The notes below the pieces were generated by a model. That model was not told where the DNA came from, made no database searches, and saw only the letters and a program-made list of their open reading frames with translations. Positions 50,812-64,000 of a stretch of 64,000 bases of DNA are shown piece by piece (positions within the stretch are counted from its first letter, which is position 1; every line of letters starts with the position of its first letter). Both the position numbers and the translations under genes were made by a program. The stretch covers positions 2,516,001-2,580,000 of the forward strand of contig NZ_JAIZBG010000001.1 of the NCBI RefSeq assembly GCF_022267325.1, read 5' to 3'. Source of the DNA: Leptospira sanjuanensis. GTDB lineage: Bacteria; Spirochaetota; Leptospiria; Leptospirales; Leptospiraceae.

Positions 50812-52098
50812 TCATCTTCGAAAGAACGCGAGAAAATATCCCGTCAGGATGAGCCACGATACGATCTGGCCTAAGAAATAAGAAGACGCCGCACCCGTCG
50901 GTCCGTAATCCGGAATGAGCAGATTTGCCAACACGAGTCCGCAGACAAGCCGAAGCAAAGCGAGAAAGGCGAGCATTCTCGGCTGCCCAAGCGCGAATAA
51001 CGCGATCCCGAGCGGTGAGAACACGAGCTGCAACATGTAATTCGGATACAGAATCTGAAAGACTCCGATCGAGTCCGCGTATTTTCCGCGGAACAACAGA
51101 TTCAAGATCCATTCCGCCAAGAAAAATCCGGGCGATAATACGACCGCCATTCCGACCGCGAGCAAAACGGATTTCCACAAAAACTTGGGAAATTCATCCG
51201 AGTCGACGAGCCTGGACAATTTCGGATAAATGAGAGAGTTGATGACCGAAAACAAAATCACGAATCCGCTGAACAACTGTAAGGCGGTGCCGTAAACCGC
51301 GGCGGATTCCTGGGAATGATACCATTTCAAAAAGAAAATTTCCATCCGATCCGAGATCATCGCGAAGATAGAGGCCAAAAAAGCGTATCCGTTGAACGAA
51401 GTTAGAGTGGAAGTCATTTCCCTGATTCCGTTTTTTTCTCCGCTCCAATACAATTGTTTTCGCGGAAACACGAAGAAGAACAATACCAACACGAACAACG
51501 GAGACGCGGTAAAGATCGCCAAAATATCGAGATGACCGAGCGCCCTTTCCGTGAGATGGTCCGCCGCATACAAAACGACAAGTCGGATTAAATTCGGAAG
51601 AGGATTCCAAAACGATAAGGAAATATAATTTCCGAAACAGATAAAGATACTTTCAAAAAAGGAATTGAAAGACAGGACAAAACTTCCCAACACGAGAAGC
51701 GCGACCACGATCGAACTTTCCCGAAGCAGAACCGCGCCCACAAGACTGATCACGGCCAATGCCCCGAGCGCCCCGAGTTTGATGATCATCGAAGAGGACA
51801 ACAATACTCCGATCTTTTGTTTGTCTCCGGTGACGGGTGCGAGAAATTTTACCAGCGCGGCCGGTAGCCCGAACTCCGCGATCGCGAGAAGCACGGGAAG
51901 AAATCCTGCGTAGTATTGAAAAAGTCCGTTTTCACTCTTGGTGAGAATGTTTACGGAATAGACCATAAACACAAGGTTGAGCAGGGATGAGATCGCTTTG
52001 GAGACGCTGACAAAGAGGGAAGATTTGAACATTCCGGATTTACGGAACTGGACCAAGAGGTCCGAAATTTTTCGCATCTTCCCCGAGAGACTCAACAT
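50812..52098 (-). CDS. Polysaccharide (O-antigen type) flippase, Wzx/MurJ-like
   Basis: 428 residues, about 12-14 transmembrane segments through the whole length, with the family patterns 'VFMVYSVNILTKSENGLFQYY', 'EFGLPAALVKFLAPVTGD', 'VINSLIYPKLSRLV' and 'YPNYMLQLVFSPLGIALFALGQPRMLAFLALLRLV'. Moves lipid-linked sugars across the inner membrane. No glycosyltransferases flank it, so the substrate cannot be named. The ATG lies one base after the TAG of the PAP2 gene, an operon. Confidence 0.8.
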   Translation of the reverse strand: MLSLSGKMRKISDLLVQFRKSGMFKSSLFVSVSKAISSLLNLVFMVYSVNILTKSENGLFQYYAGFLPVLLAIAEFGLPAALVKFLAPVTGDKQKIGVLLSSSMIIKLGALGALAVISLVGAVLLRESSIVVALLVLGSFVLSFNSFFESIFICFGNYISLSFWNPLPNLIRLVVLYAADHLTERALGHLDILAIFTASPLFVLVLFFFVFPRKQLYWSGEKNGIREMTSTLTSFNGYAFLASIFAMISDRMEIFFLKWYHSQESAAVYGTALQLFSGFVILFSVINSLIYPKLSRLVDSDEFPKFLWKSVLLAVGMAVVLSPGFFLAEWILNLLFRGKYADSIGVFQILYPNYMLQLVFSPLGIALFALGQPRMLAFLALLRLVCGLVLANLLIPDYGPTGAASSYFLGQIVSWLILTGYFLAFFRR

Positions 52099-52099
52099 T

Positions 52100-53071
<972 letters not shown>

Positions 53072-53114
53072 CTCACTGTATCTCCTAACTTCCCCTAAAG
53101 ATCAATCGCGTTTA

Positions 53115-53156
<42 letters not shown>

Positions 53157-53205
53157 ATTCTAAATCCAATATTTATTGAACACTCGTTCGAAAAGCAGAC
53201 TTTGA

Positions 53206-54009
<804 letters not shown>

Positions 54010-54052
54010 ACGAAACTTTGGTATTTTAGAATATTAGAATAGAAGAATAAAC

Positions 54053-57430
<3,378 letters not shown>

Positions 57431-57785
57431 GAATTCTTACGTCACTTCACACCCAGAGACCGTTTACTCACGGTTAGTCGAATACAAACCTAATTCCGCT
57501 TTCCCGCTTCTTGTCTAAAAAGTAGAGAGGCGGAATTTGTCGATCAGAGGAAGAAATCGCAGATCAAGGAACTTTTCAAGAGAGCCGCAAACAATCGACA
57601 GGTTTACGATGCCGGCCTATGCAAAAATCGATCTATTCCGTCTTTTTGAAAGGATTACGGACATTCTCTTCCCAAAAAACTCCGGCCGTATCGGAAGCGT
57701 CGACCGTTTCAATAAAAACATTCAATTCAATGAATATTCCATTTAATAAATATTCCATTCCTTTAAAATAACTAAGCTCAATACC
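57431..57785. other. 355-bp spacer
   Basis: Convergent with the VOC gene. A 14-bp palindrome GTAAGAATTCTTAC (57427-57440) overlaps the icmF stop; the AT-rich part carries AATATTCCATT twice around 57732-57758. No gene seen. Confidence 0.4.
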
Positions 57786-58226
57786 TCAGTGAAGTTCCTC
57801 GGCCAATGCGATCAAAAAGCCTTCGGGGCAGCGGAGATAACAGAGTAAGTAACTATTTTCATAGCGGGCCACCTTCCCGACAAGCTTGACCCCATGAGTT
57901 TGAAGTCGAGCCAAAACCTCTTCGATGTTTTCGACGGCAAACATAATACGACTGATTCCCAAAGTGTTCACCGGCGCGTTCCTCGGTTCCGCGTGCACGG
58001 CCTTCGGACTGAGAAACTTCACCAATTCAAGGCGGCTATGTCCGTCCGGCGTTCGCATCAAGGCCATATCGACCTGCATCCCTTTCAAACCCACAACGTC
58101 GTCCGCCCATGGTCCTTCGACGCGAGCCTGTCCTTCCAGCTCCATGCCAAGCTCGCCGAAGAGAGCGATCGTTGCCGCGAGGTCTTCGACGATAATACTC
58201 ACATTGTCCATCCGTTTCAGCGTCAT
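57786..58226 (-). CDS. VOC-family (glyoxalase-type) protein
   Basis: 146 residues from ATG 58226 (GGGGGA ten bases upstream); the frame runs on to 58274 without a better start. Two beta-alpha-beta-beta-beta modules: 'MDNVSIIVEDLAATIALFGELGMELEG' and 'ISRIMFAVENIEEVLARLQTHGVKLVG'. The family includes glyoxalase I, fosfomycin-resistance proteins and dioxygenases; metal ligands are not clear enough to choose. Divergent from the RibD-like gene. Confidence 0.75.
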   Translation of the reverse strand: MTLKRMDNVSIIVEDLAATIALFGELGMELEGQARVEGPWADDVVGLKGMQVDMALMRTPDGHSRLELVKFLSPKAVHAEPRNAPVNTLGISRIMFAVENIEEVLARLQTHGVKLVGKVARYENSYLLCYLRCPEGFLIALAEELH

Positions 58227-58454
58227 CCGTTTATTTCCCCCGATCAATATGCAGACAAACAAGCGCATGTCCATACAAATTCGAAAGCGGAAATCAACTT
58301 AGAGCAAAGTTCCTTGCGGTGAATTTGAATTCTTTCCTTTCAAAAAAAATGAGACCGAAGGTTTGGAACAAATTTCCGTTCCGATTTGAAGTTGAATTCC
58401 GAATACGGAACACCGCGATTGTTCTTCGCATCCCAACGGCGACTAAATATGCTA

Positions 58455-58483
58455 TTGACGCGATTCAACTTTGATTCTAAACT
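58455..58483 (+). promoter_or_regulatory. Likely sigma70-type promoter
   Basis: TTGACG (58455-58460), 17-base spacer, TAAACT (58478-58483), 33 bases before the RibD-like ATG; well placed to drive that gene. Confidence 0.4.
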
Positions 58484-58516
58484 TAAGTTCGAAATTATCT
58501 GGTAAGGAAGCCGCTC

Positions 58517-59113
58517 ATGAGAAAACTGATTGTGCTCGAATTTCTCACTTTGGATGGAGTCATCCAAGCTCCAGGCGCACCGAAAGAAGATACGGACGGC
58601 GGTTTCCTATATGGCGGATGGCAGGTTCCGTATTTCGACGAAGCCGTTGGGGCGGTCATGAATCGACAGATGAATTTGCCCTTTGATCTTTTATTAGGGC
58701 GAAAGACATTCGATATATGGGCGCCTTATTGGCCGAAACATGCGGACTTCTGGCCGGCGGTTATGACGGCGACCAAATACGTCGCTTCGAATACGATGAC
58801 TTCTCACGAATGGCAGCCCTCCGTATTTTTAAACGGAAACATCGCGGATAAAATCAAAAAACTCAAACAAGAAGAAGGACCGGATTTACACGTATACGGA
58901 AGCGCCGATCTCGTTCAAACTCTCATGAAACACGATCTGATCGACGAGTTTTGGTTAAAGATATATCCTCTGACGTTGGGCGGCGGAAAACGATTGTTCG
59001 TCGACGGCACGATCCCTGCGGCGTTCCAAGTGACCGAAAGCGAAGTCACGCCGAACGGTGTCGTCATTGCGAACTATAAACGTGCAGGTGCGGTAGAAAC
59101 CGGAAGTTTTTGA
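58517..59113 (+). CDS. RibD/dihydrofolate-reductase-like protein
   Basis: 198 residues; start '[25 protein letters not shown]' and '[16 protein letters not shown]', '[36 protein letters not shown]' are the RibD C-terminal-domain signature. Uses NADPH; the small stand-alone members have no settled substrate. AAGGAAG upstream. Divergent from the VOC gene. Confidence 0.82.
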   Translation: MRKLIVLEFLTLDGVIQAPGAPKEDTDGGFLYGGWQVPYFDEAVGAVMNRQMNLPFDLLLGRKTFDIWAPYWPKHADFWPAVMTATKYVASNTMTSHEWQPSVFLNGNIADKIKKLKQEEGPDLHVYGSADLVQTLMKHDLIDEFWLKIYPLTLGGGKRLFVDGTIPAAFQVTESEVTPNGVVIANYKRAGAVETGSF

Positions 59114-59170
59114 ATCTTCGTTCTTCTCGGACGCTTTCAACTACTTCCGGCCCCGCAAGATAGATCGTTT

Positions 59171-60853
59171 TCAAAGCAGATTCGTAATCGCACCGTTCGT
59201 CGCCGATTGAACCAGCTTCACGTATTTGGCAAGAACGCCCGACTTATAACGAGGCGGAATCGGCTTCCAAGATTTCAGACGTCTGTCGATCTCTTCCTGA
59301 GAAATCTCCACTTGCAGAAGATTCTTGGGAGAATCGATCGTAACCATATCTCCGTCTTGAACGATCGCGATCGGACCGCCTTCGAACGCTTCCGGAGAAA
59401 TATGACCGACCACAAGACCGTGCGTTCCTCCGCTGAATCGGCCGTCCGTCATTAAACCGACATCCTCTCCGAGTCCTTTTCCTACGAGAGCGGAAGTCAC
59501 CGCGAGCATCTCTCTCATTCCGGGACCGCCCTTCGGACCTTCGTACCGGATGATGATCACGTCTCCCGCTTTGATCTTATCGGACATGATCGCATTGAAA
59601 CAATCGTCCTCCGATTCGAACACTTTGGCGGGACCGGTGATGGAAATTTTTTTCAAACCGGAAATCTTGGCAACGGCTCCGTCGGGAGCGAGATTTCCTT
59701 TTAAGATTACGAGAGGACCGGAAGGATGAAGCGCTTCGGATCGTTTACGAACGATCGTCTGGTTCTCAACGAGATCCGGCATGTCTTTCAAATTTTCCGC
59801 GATCGTTTTTCCGGTCACGGTCATACAATCACCGTGAAGCATTCCTTCTTTCAAAAGATACTTCATTACGCCGTGAACTCCTCCGACTTTATCTAGGTCG
59901 GTCATCGCGTATTTTCCGCCCGGTTTCAGATCCGCGAGGTGGGGAGTTTTTTTGCTGATGCGATCGAAATCCTCCATCGTCAGATCGACTCCGATTTCTT
60001 TCGCGATCGCGATGAGGTGAAGCACCGCGTTCGTGGAACCGCCTAACACGAGTACTACGGTGATCGCGTTCTCGAACGCTTTTTTGGTAAGAATTTGTTT
60101 CGGAGTAATATTCTTTTTGATGAGTTCCATCAAAGCCTTTCCGGCTTCGTAGCAGTCGTTCGCCTTTCTGGAACTGACCGCGGGCATGGATGCCGAACCG
60201 GGAAGACTCATTCCCAGGGCTTCGATCGCGGAAGACATCGTATTCGCGGTATACATTCCTCCGCAACTTCCCGCACCCGGGATCGCGCTTTGTTCGATGC
60301 GAACGAATTCTTCTCTGGAAATTTTTCCCGCATTCATCTGTCCGACCGCTTCGAAAACGGAAACGATGTCCACGTCGTGACCGTCGCAGTTTCCGGGAAG
60401 AATGGTTCCTCCGTAAACGAAAATGGAAGGAACGTCGATTCTGCAAAGGGCCATCAAACAACCCGGCATGTTTTTATCGCAACCGCCGATCGCGATCACA
60501 CCGTCGTGTCTCATCGCGTTGGAAACGATCTCGATCGAATCGGCGATGACTTCTCGGGAAGGAAGGGAGAAGTGCATTCCTTCGTGTCCCATCATGATCC
60601 CGTCGGAAACGGTGATGGTTCCGTAGATCTGCGGCATTCCACCGGCGGCACGGACTCCCTCTTTGACTTTTTCCGCGAGCTTATTGATATGAATATTGCA
60701 GGGGGTGATTTCGCTCCAAGTGGAAGCGATTCCGATCATCGGTTTGTGAAAGTCTTCTTCCGTAAAACCTACGGCGCGAAGCATCGCACGGTTCGGAGCG
60801 CGGTTGTCTCCATCGGTCGTCATGGAACTTCTTTTTTTCAGGTTATCGCTCAT
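59171..60853 (-). CDS. ilvD: Dihydroxy-acid dehydratase
   Basis: 560 residues, usual length. Dehydrates 2,3-dihydroxy-isovalerate and -methylvalerate in valine/isoleucine (and leucine, pantothenate) synthesis. Fe-S cysteines in 'TPCNIH', '[10 protein letters not shown]' and '[12 protein letters not shown]', plus '[29 protein letters not shown]'. ATG start. Stand-alone; other ilv genes are not in the window. Confidence 0.95.
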   Translation of the reverse strand: MSDNLKKRSSMTTDGDNRAPNRAMLRAVGFTEEDFHKPMIGIASTWSEITPCNIHINKLAEKVKEGVRAAGGMPQIYGTITVSDGIMMGHEGMHFSLPSREVIADSIEIVSNAMRHDGVIAIGGCDKNMPGCLMALCRIDVPSIFVYGGTILPGNCDGHDVDIVSVFEAVGQMNAGKISREEFVRIEQSAIPGAGSCGGMYTANTMSSAIEALGMSLPGSASMPAVSSRKANDCYEAGKALMELIKKNITPKQILTKKAFENAITVVLVLGGSTNAVLHLIAIAKEIGVDLTMEDFDRISKKTPHLADLKPGGKYAMTDLDKVGGVHGVMKYLLKEGMLHGDCMTVTGKTIAENLKDMPDLVENQTIVRKRSEALHPSGPLVILKGNLAPDGAVAKISGLKKISITGPAKVFESEDDCFNAIMSDKIKAGDVIIIRYEGPKGGPGMREMLAVTSALVGKGLGEDVGLMTDGRFSGGTHGLVVGHISPEAFEGGPIAIVQDGDMVTIDSPKNLLQVEISQEEIDRRLKSWKPIPPRYKSGVLAKYVKLVQSATNGAITNLL

Positions 60854-61110
60854 CTTAGATTCCTACTTACCTTCCGAAATACGATCGGAACGGATTCTTG
60901 CAGCTTGTCTTTTCGATTTAGTAAAACCGGAATTTTGAGACACGCTGTAAGTACAATTTTGCGGACTCTTCTCCTAGTCAAATGGAAAAGTCCGAACAAC
61001 TTCTAAGAATTTACGGAAAGAGGAAAATCCGTTTCAAAAAAAGAAATACAGTCCCGATCTCGGTCAAAAAATCGATTCTTATATCTTAGTCTTTGAGAGG
61101 TCGAGCGATC

Positions 61111-61713
61111 GTGTATAAAGTCTTTGGAATGACGGTTTCCGGAAATTGTCACAAGATAAAATCCATTCTTACCCTTTTGGATCGTCCTTTCGAATGGATC
61201 GAAATCGACACGAGAAAGGGAGAAACGAAAACTCCCGAATTTTTGAAGATCAATCCGAACGGAAAAATTCCCGTGCTTCAGCTTGCGGACGGAACGAACA
61301 TTCCCGAATCCAACGCGATCCTTTATTACTTGGCGCGGGACACGGAATTCTTTTCCAAGGATCTGCTCGAACAAACCCGAATCTTAGAATGGCTTTTTTT
61401 CGAACAATACAGTCACGAGCCCTATGTCGCGGTCAATCGCTGGCTGATGAAGTACGCGGTCGATGGACGGGAGAATTCTTCCGTGTTAGAAAACAATCAC
61501 TTCAAGGGCAACAAGGCATTTGCGGTTATGGAAGATCATCTCCAAGAAATGAATTTTTTCGTGGGCGAACGGTTGACGATCGCGGATATCGCGTTATACG
61601 CCTATTCGCACGTCGCCGAGGACGGAGGGTTTTCGTTCGAAACGTTTCCGAACGTTCGAAGATGGCTGGAAAACGTCCGCAGTTTTCCGAAAATGATCTC
61701 GATCCAAAGATGA
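61111..61713 (+). CDS. Glutathione S-transferase family protein
   Basis: 200 residues from GTG 61111 (GAGAGG ten bases upstream), giving 'MYKVFGMTVSGNCHKIKSILTLL', the normal GST start; a TTG at 61093 would be longer. Thioredoxin-like N-domain with 'NPNGKIPVLQLADGTNIPESNAILYYLA' (cis-Pro and glutathione-binding ES), all-helical C-domain with 'MNFFVGERLTIADIALYAY'. Detoxification or a small-molecule reaction; substrate unknown. Upstream spacer shared with ilvD. Confidence 0.83.
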   Translation: MYKVFGMTVSGNCHKIKSILTLLDRPFEWIEIDTRKGETKTPEFLKINPNGKIPVLQLADGTNIPESNAILYYLARDTEFFSKDLLEQTRILEWLFFEQYSHEPYVAVNRWLMKYAVDGRENSSVLENNHFKGNKAFAVMEDHLQEMNFFVGERLTIADIALYAYSHVAEDGGFSFETFPNVRRWLENVRSFPKMISIQR

Positions 61714-61764
61714 AGTTTTCGATCAGTTAGATTCACCCGCATCAAAACATTCAGGAAATTGAAT

Positions 61765-62331
61765 ATGCCTACGATTATGACTCATACCGCGGTTCCGATC
61801 TCTTTTTGGATCGCATTTGGAAATAAATTCATTCCGGGGCGATTGCTTTTGGTTGGGATCTTATTTTCGATTCTTCCCGACGCGGATGTGATCGCGTTTA
61901 AATTCGGAATTCCGTATGAAAACGATTGGGGTCATCGGGGCTTCAGTCATTCGATTTTGTTCGGATGTTCCCTTTCCGTTTTGGCCTGCGTTTTGGTGCG
62001 CTGGTTTCGCGCGAGAATCGAGGTTGTTCTTTTGTTTTTATGCGTCTCGATCGTTTCCCACGGGATCTTGGACGCAATGACGAGCGGAGGCCTCGGAGTC
62101 GGATTTTTAATCCCCTATTCTTCCGAACGTTTCTTTTTCGATCAAAGACCGATCCGTGTTTCTCCCATCGGAATCAAAAACTTTTTGACCGAACGCGGTC
62201 TTACCGTTCTGAAATCGGAATGGGTTATCGTGTGGATTCCGCTGATGTCGATTTCGACTTCTTTCCTTTTTCTGAGGACGTTGGTGCGCTGGATCGCGAC
62301 TCGGATCGGCGGAAACAAAAGAGACAAGTAG
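61765..62331 (+). CDS. DUF457/YdjM-type membrane-bound metal-dependent hydrolase
   Basis: 188 residues from ATG 61765 (AGGA eight bases before; an in-frame TTG at 61759 is less likely). Four or five membrane segments. Conserved polar motifs in and between them: 'MTHTAV', 'PDADVIAF', '[10 protein letters not shown]', '[10 protein letters not shown]', consistent with a membrane metal site. Family members are poorly characterised; one is the LexA-controlled YdjM. Follows the GST gene by 51 bases. Confidence 0.78.
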   Translation: MPTIMTHTAVPISFWIAFGNKFIPGRLLLVGILFSILPDADVIAFKFGIPYENDWGHRGFSHSILFGCSLSVLACVLVRWFRARIEVVLLFLCVSIVSHGILDAMTSGGLGVGFLIPYSSERFFFDQRPIRVSPIGIKNFLTERGLTVLKSEWVIVWIPLMSISTSFLFLRTLVRWIATRIGGNKRDK

Positions 62332-62347
62332 TAAATAGAATGCGATT

Positions 62348-62362
62348 GCAGGAGTTCCCACA
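62348..62362. repeat. Single TGTRGGAGTTCCYACA-type repeat
   Basis: GCAGGAGTTCCCACA in the spacer after the DUF457 gene, a lone member of the family found in clusters elsewhere. Confidence 0.5.
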
Positions 62363-62615
62363 AAAACCACGGCAGAATCTGATCGAAAGCCGAAAAGGTT
62401 CCGACAAGATTTTCAGTTTTGATTTGCGAACCGGAAATGTTTGTGATTGAGAAAAATCTGCCGCATCTTCCCGGCGCCTCAAAACTTAACAGCCCGCTTC
62501 GATTGTAGCTCGCCGTCCCGCCTGAAATTGGGGGTTACGAAAAAATTTCAGAGTGTTTGATCGTATCTACGACAAGTTTGCAAATTTCAAGAGGCTCGAA
62601 AATCCTGGCAACAAC

Positions 62616-62906
62616 ATGAAACAATTTATCGTGGTTCTTCGTTATCTCACGCCGATCGAAACGGTCGACCAATACGTAATCCCGCATCGGGAACATTTAT
62701 CCAAAGGATACGAACAGAAAATTCTACTCGCATCCGGCCCTCAAGAACCGAGAACCGGAGGAATTCTAATCGCGAGATCCAATTCCCGCAAAGAATTGGA
62801 AGCGTTCTGTCATCAAGATCCGTTCTACACGAACGGAGTCGCGGAATTCCAAATCATAGAATGGAATCCCGTCAAACATCAGAAAGAATTCGAGTTCTGG
62901 CTTTAA
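62616..62906 (+). CDS. YCII-family protein
   Basis: 96 residues from ATG 62616 ('[57 protein letters not shown]' read in segments). The frame opens 21 codons earlier without a start signal. The conserved His ('PHREHL') and the Asp-Pro of '[12 protein letters not shown]' match YciI, a ferredoxin-like fold of unknown catalytic role. Convergent with the nucleotide cyclase, 7 bases apart. Confidence 0.78.
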   Translation: MKQFIVVLRYLTPIETVDQYVIPHREHLSKGYEQKILLASGPQEPRTGGILIARSNSRKELEAFCHQDPFYTNGVAEFQIIEWNPVKHQKEFEFWL

Positions 62907-62913
62907 CCCTTTT

Positions 62914-64000
62914 TTAGACCTTGCCCAACTCGTAGACGTCTACGGGTTGTTCCCTTCCTTTGACTTGGATGGAAGAAAGATGTCTTCCCGGAATACCGGC
63001 TTTGATATCTTCGTAAACGGCGTGCGTCACTAAAAGTTTTGTTCCGAATTCCTTGTTCAACTGCTCCACTCTCGAAGCGAGATTGACCACGTCTCCGATG
63101 ATCGTGTATTCCTTTCTCGCTTCGGAGCCCACGTTACCCGTCATCGCCTCTCCGGAATGAAGACCGATTCCGATTTGGGTTTCCGGAATTTTTCCTTCCT
63201 GATTCAAAAACTCGATCTTTTTCAAAAGTTCCAAGGAGGCGTTCACCGCGTTCTTAACGTCGTTTCCTCCGTCGGAAATCGGAGCGCCGAACACGGCCAT
63301 AAAACCGTCGCCTAAAAATTTGTTAATCATCCCGTTGTGCATGTTCACGATGTCGATGAGGTGGGAAAAAATATAATTGAGATAATCGATGACTTCTCCC
63401 GGAGATCGTTTTTCGGAGAATCTCGTAAAGTTGCGGATGTCCAAAAACATCACGCAGACGTGTTTGAACTCGGAGAAACTTTCGTTTTTCTGTTCGAGAA
63501 GACGATCCACAACGTCCGGAGAAACATACTGGCCGAACATTCCGACCACCTTGTTTTTCTCTTGAACCGCATCCATCGCGGAAATTAAAGATCGTCTCAA
63601 TTGAAGTCCCACAAGACCCGCGGCCACGCCGCCGAACGTAAACAAGAGCCCTTTGGAAAGAAACGGCGCGACCGAATTGAAGAAATTGATCGGCATCAGG
63701 ATTTGGTTTTTCGGAATATAATAAATCGCTAAACCCAACAATTGCGCCCCCGCGACAAAACCCGTAAACGCGCTTAGCCAAAATTCGAGACGCAAAACCG
63801 ACAGGATGATAAACGCAAAAAAGGTCAAAACCGCAGGAGAATACAACGGAATCAGAGGAGACTGAAACGCTTCGATATTCAACCAAATAAGCAAAGACAC
63901 GGAAGACACTTCGATAAACGCGTTTCCGAATCTCGCGATCGGGAATACCACTTTCCTCTTCTTAAGATAACGATTGAAGATTCGATTTGCAAGCAACTCG
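62914..64000 (-). CDS. Class III adenylate/guanylate cyclase, 5' end outside the window
   Basis: The frame stays open to the window end, so the N-terminus may be missing. About 360 residues seen: four to six membrane helices in the first 130 residues, then a cyclase domain with metal Asp in 'FLDIRNFTRFSEK' near 190 and in 'LGDGFMAVFGAP', 'GIGLHSGEAMTGNVGSEARKEYTIIGDVVNLASRVEQL' with the Asn-x-x-x-Arg transition-state pair and an Asp at the purine-binding site. So it probably makes cAMP; leptospires carry many such membrane cyclases. No sensory domain other than the membrane part is visible. Confidence 0.87.
   Translation of the reverse strand, partial: ELLANRIFNRYLKKRKVVFPIARFGNAFIEVSSVSLLIWLNIEAFQSPLIPLYSPAVLTFFAFIILSVLRLEFWLSAFTGFVAGAQLLGLAIYYIPKNQILMPINFFNSVAPFLSKGLLFTFGGVAAGLVGLQLRRSLISAMDAVQEKNKVVGMFGQYVSPDVVDRLLEQKNESFSEFKHVCVMFLDIRNFTRFSEKRSPGEVIDYLNYIFSHLIDIVNMHNGMINKFLGDGFMAVFGAPISDGGNDVKNAVNASLELLKKIEFLNQEGKIPETQIGIGLHSGEAMTGNVGSEARKEYTIIGDVVNLASRVEQLNKEFGTKLLVTHAVYEDIKAGIPGRHLSSIQVKGREQPVDVYELGKV

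Noticed and set aside
60095..61006. 303-codon open frame antisense to ilvD
   Set aside because: Runs through ilvD in reverse; its residues are of the Arg/Asp/Gly-rich shadow type.

Overview
The window reads as chromosomal DNA of a Leptospira, probably one of the higher-GC species of the pathogenic clade. The evidence is the gene set: futalosine-type menaquinone synthesis (mqnC), a fused isobutyryl-CoA mutase (icmF), an EtfD-like ETF:quinone oxidoreductase, many signal-peptide or relaxed-lipobox proteins with no known family, several c-di-GMP/cAMP and CheX-type signalling proteins, and an intergenic repeat family with the core TGTRGGAGTTCCYACA that I associate with leptospiral genomes. The base composition looks mid-40s percent GC by eye (not computed), with clearly AT-richer islands around 6.2-8.0, 28.2-29.0 and 35.4-36.9 kb. 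I see no rRNA, tRNA, IS element, prophage or true CRISPR array.

Layout. 0-8 kb: 3' end of a GerMN protein, an I-site diguanylate cyclase, a small lipoprotein, mqnC, a repeat cluster, the EtfD-like electron-transfer protein, a HisKA_2 sensor kinase and a small lipoprotein. 8-23 kb: mostly housekeeping (prfC, a divergent ornithine carbamoyltransferase homologue, a CitE/HpcH lyase, a rhomboid protease, mtnA, a FapA/DUF342 protein, an alpha/beta hydrolase, a translationally coupled degenerate-GGDEF plus CheX pair, a methyltransferase, lpdA). 23-32 kb: a CXXC-less Fur/PerR-type regulator divergent from an NhaD-like antiporter, a large repeat cluster, an XRE-cupin regulator divergent from an SRPBCC protein, an AT-rich leucine-rich-repeat-like gene, two tandem paralogous BNR-type lipoproteins and a 37-bp tandem array. 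32-44 kb: MarR plus pseudouridine synthase, a Rossmann protein, an AT-rich He_PIG lipoprotein with a Cys-rich tail, rsmI, a HAD phosphatase coupled to an M23 peptidase, a GH31 operon and a rhodanese lacking its catalytic Cys. 44-54 kb: a three-gene exported operon (unknown protein, HtrA-like protease, PDZ protein without catalytic residues), a response regulator fused to an RsbW-like ATPase domain, an outer-membrane barrel gene with a 30-bp coding repeat ahead of its signal peptide, a Wzx-type flippase and a PAP2 phosphatase. 53-64 kb: plsC-like gene and icmF, then small detoxification-type enzymes (VOC, RibD-like, GST, YCII), ilvD, a DUF457-type membrane protein and a class III nucleotide cyclase cut by the window end.

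The genes do not form one pathway. The metabolic ones suit a respiring, fatty-acid-oxidising spirochete: ETF electrons to menaquinone, branched-chain acyl-CoA handling, branched-chain amino-acid synthesis, methionine salvage. The most distinctive content is (1) two families of short intergenic repeats, one hairpin-forming with a period near 50 bp, the other seen both as scattered copies and as two tandem arrays, one of which has become the N-terminal coding region of an outer-membrane protein, and (2) several proteins keeping a family fold while lacking or replacing key residues (GH31, rhodanese, carbamoyltransferase, GGDEF, PDZ pseudo-protease).
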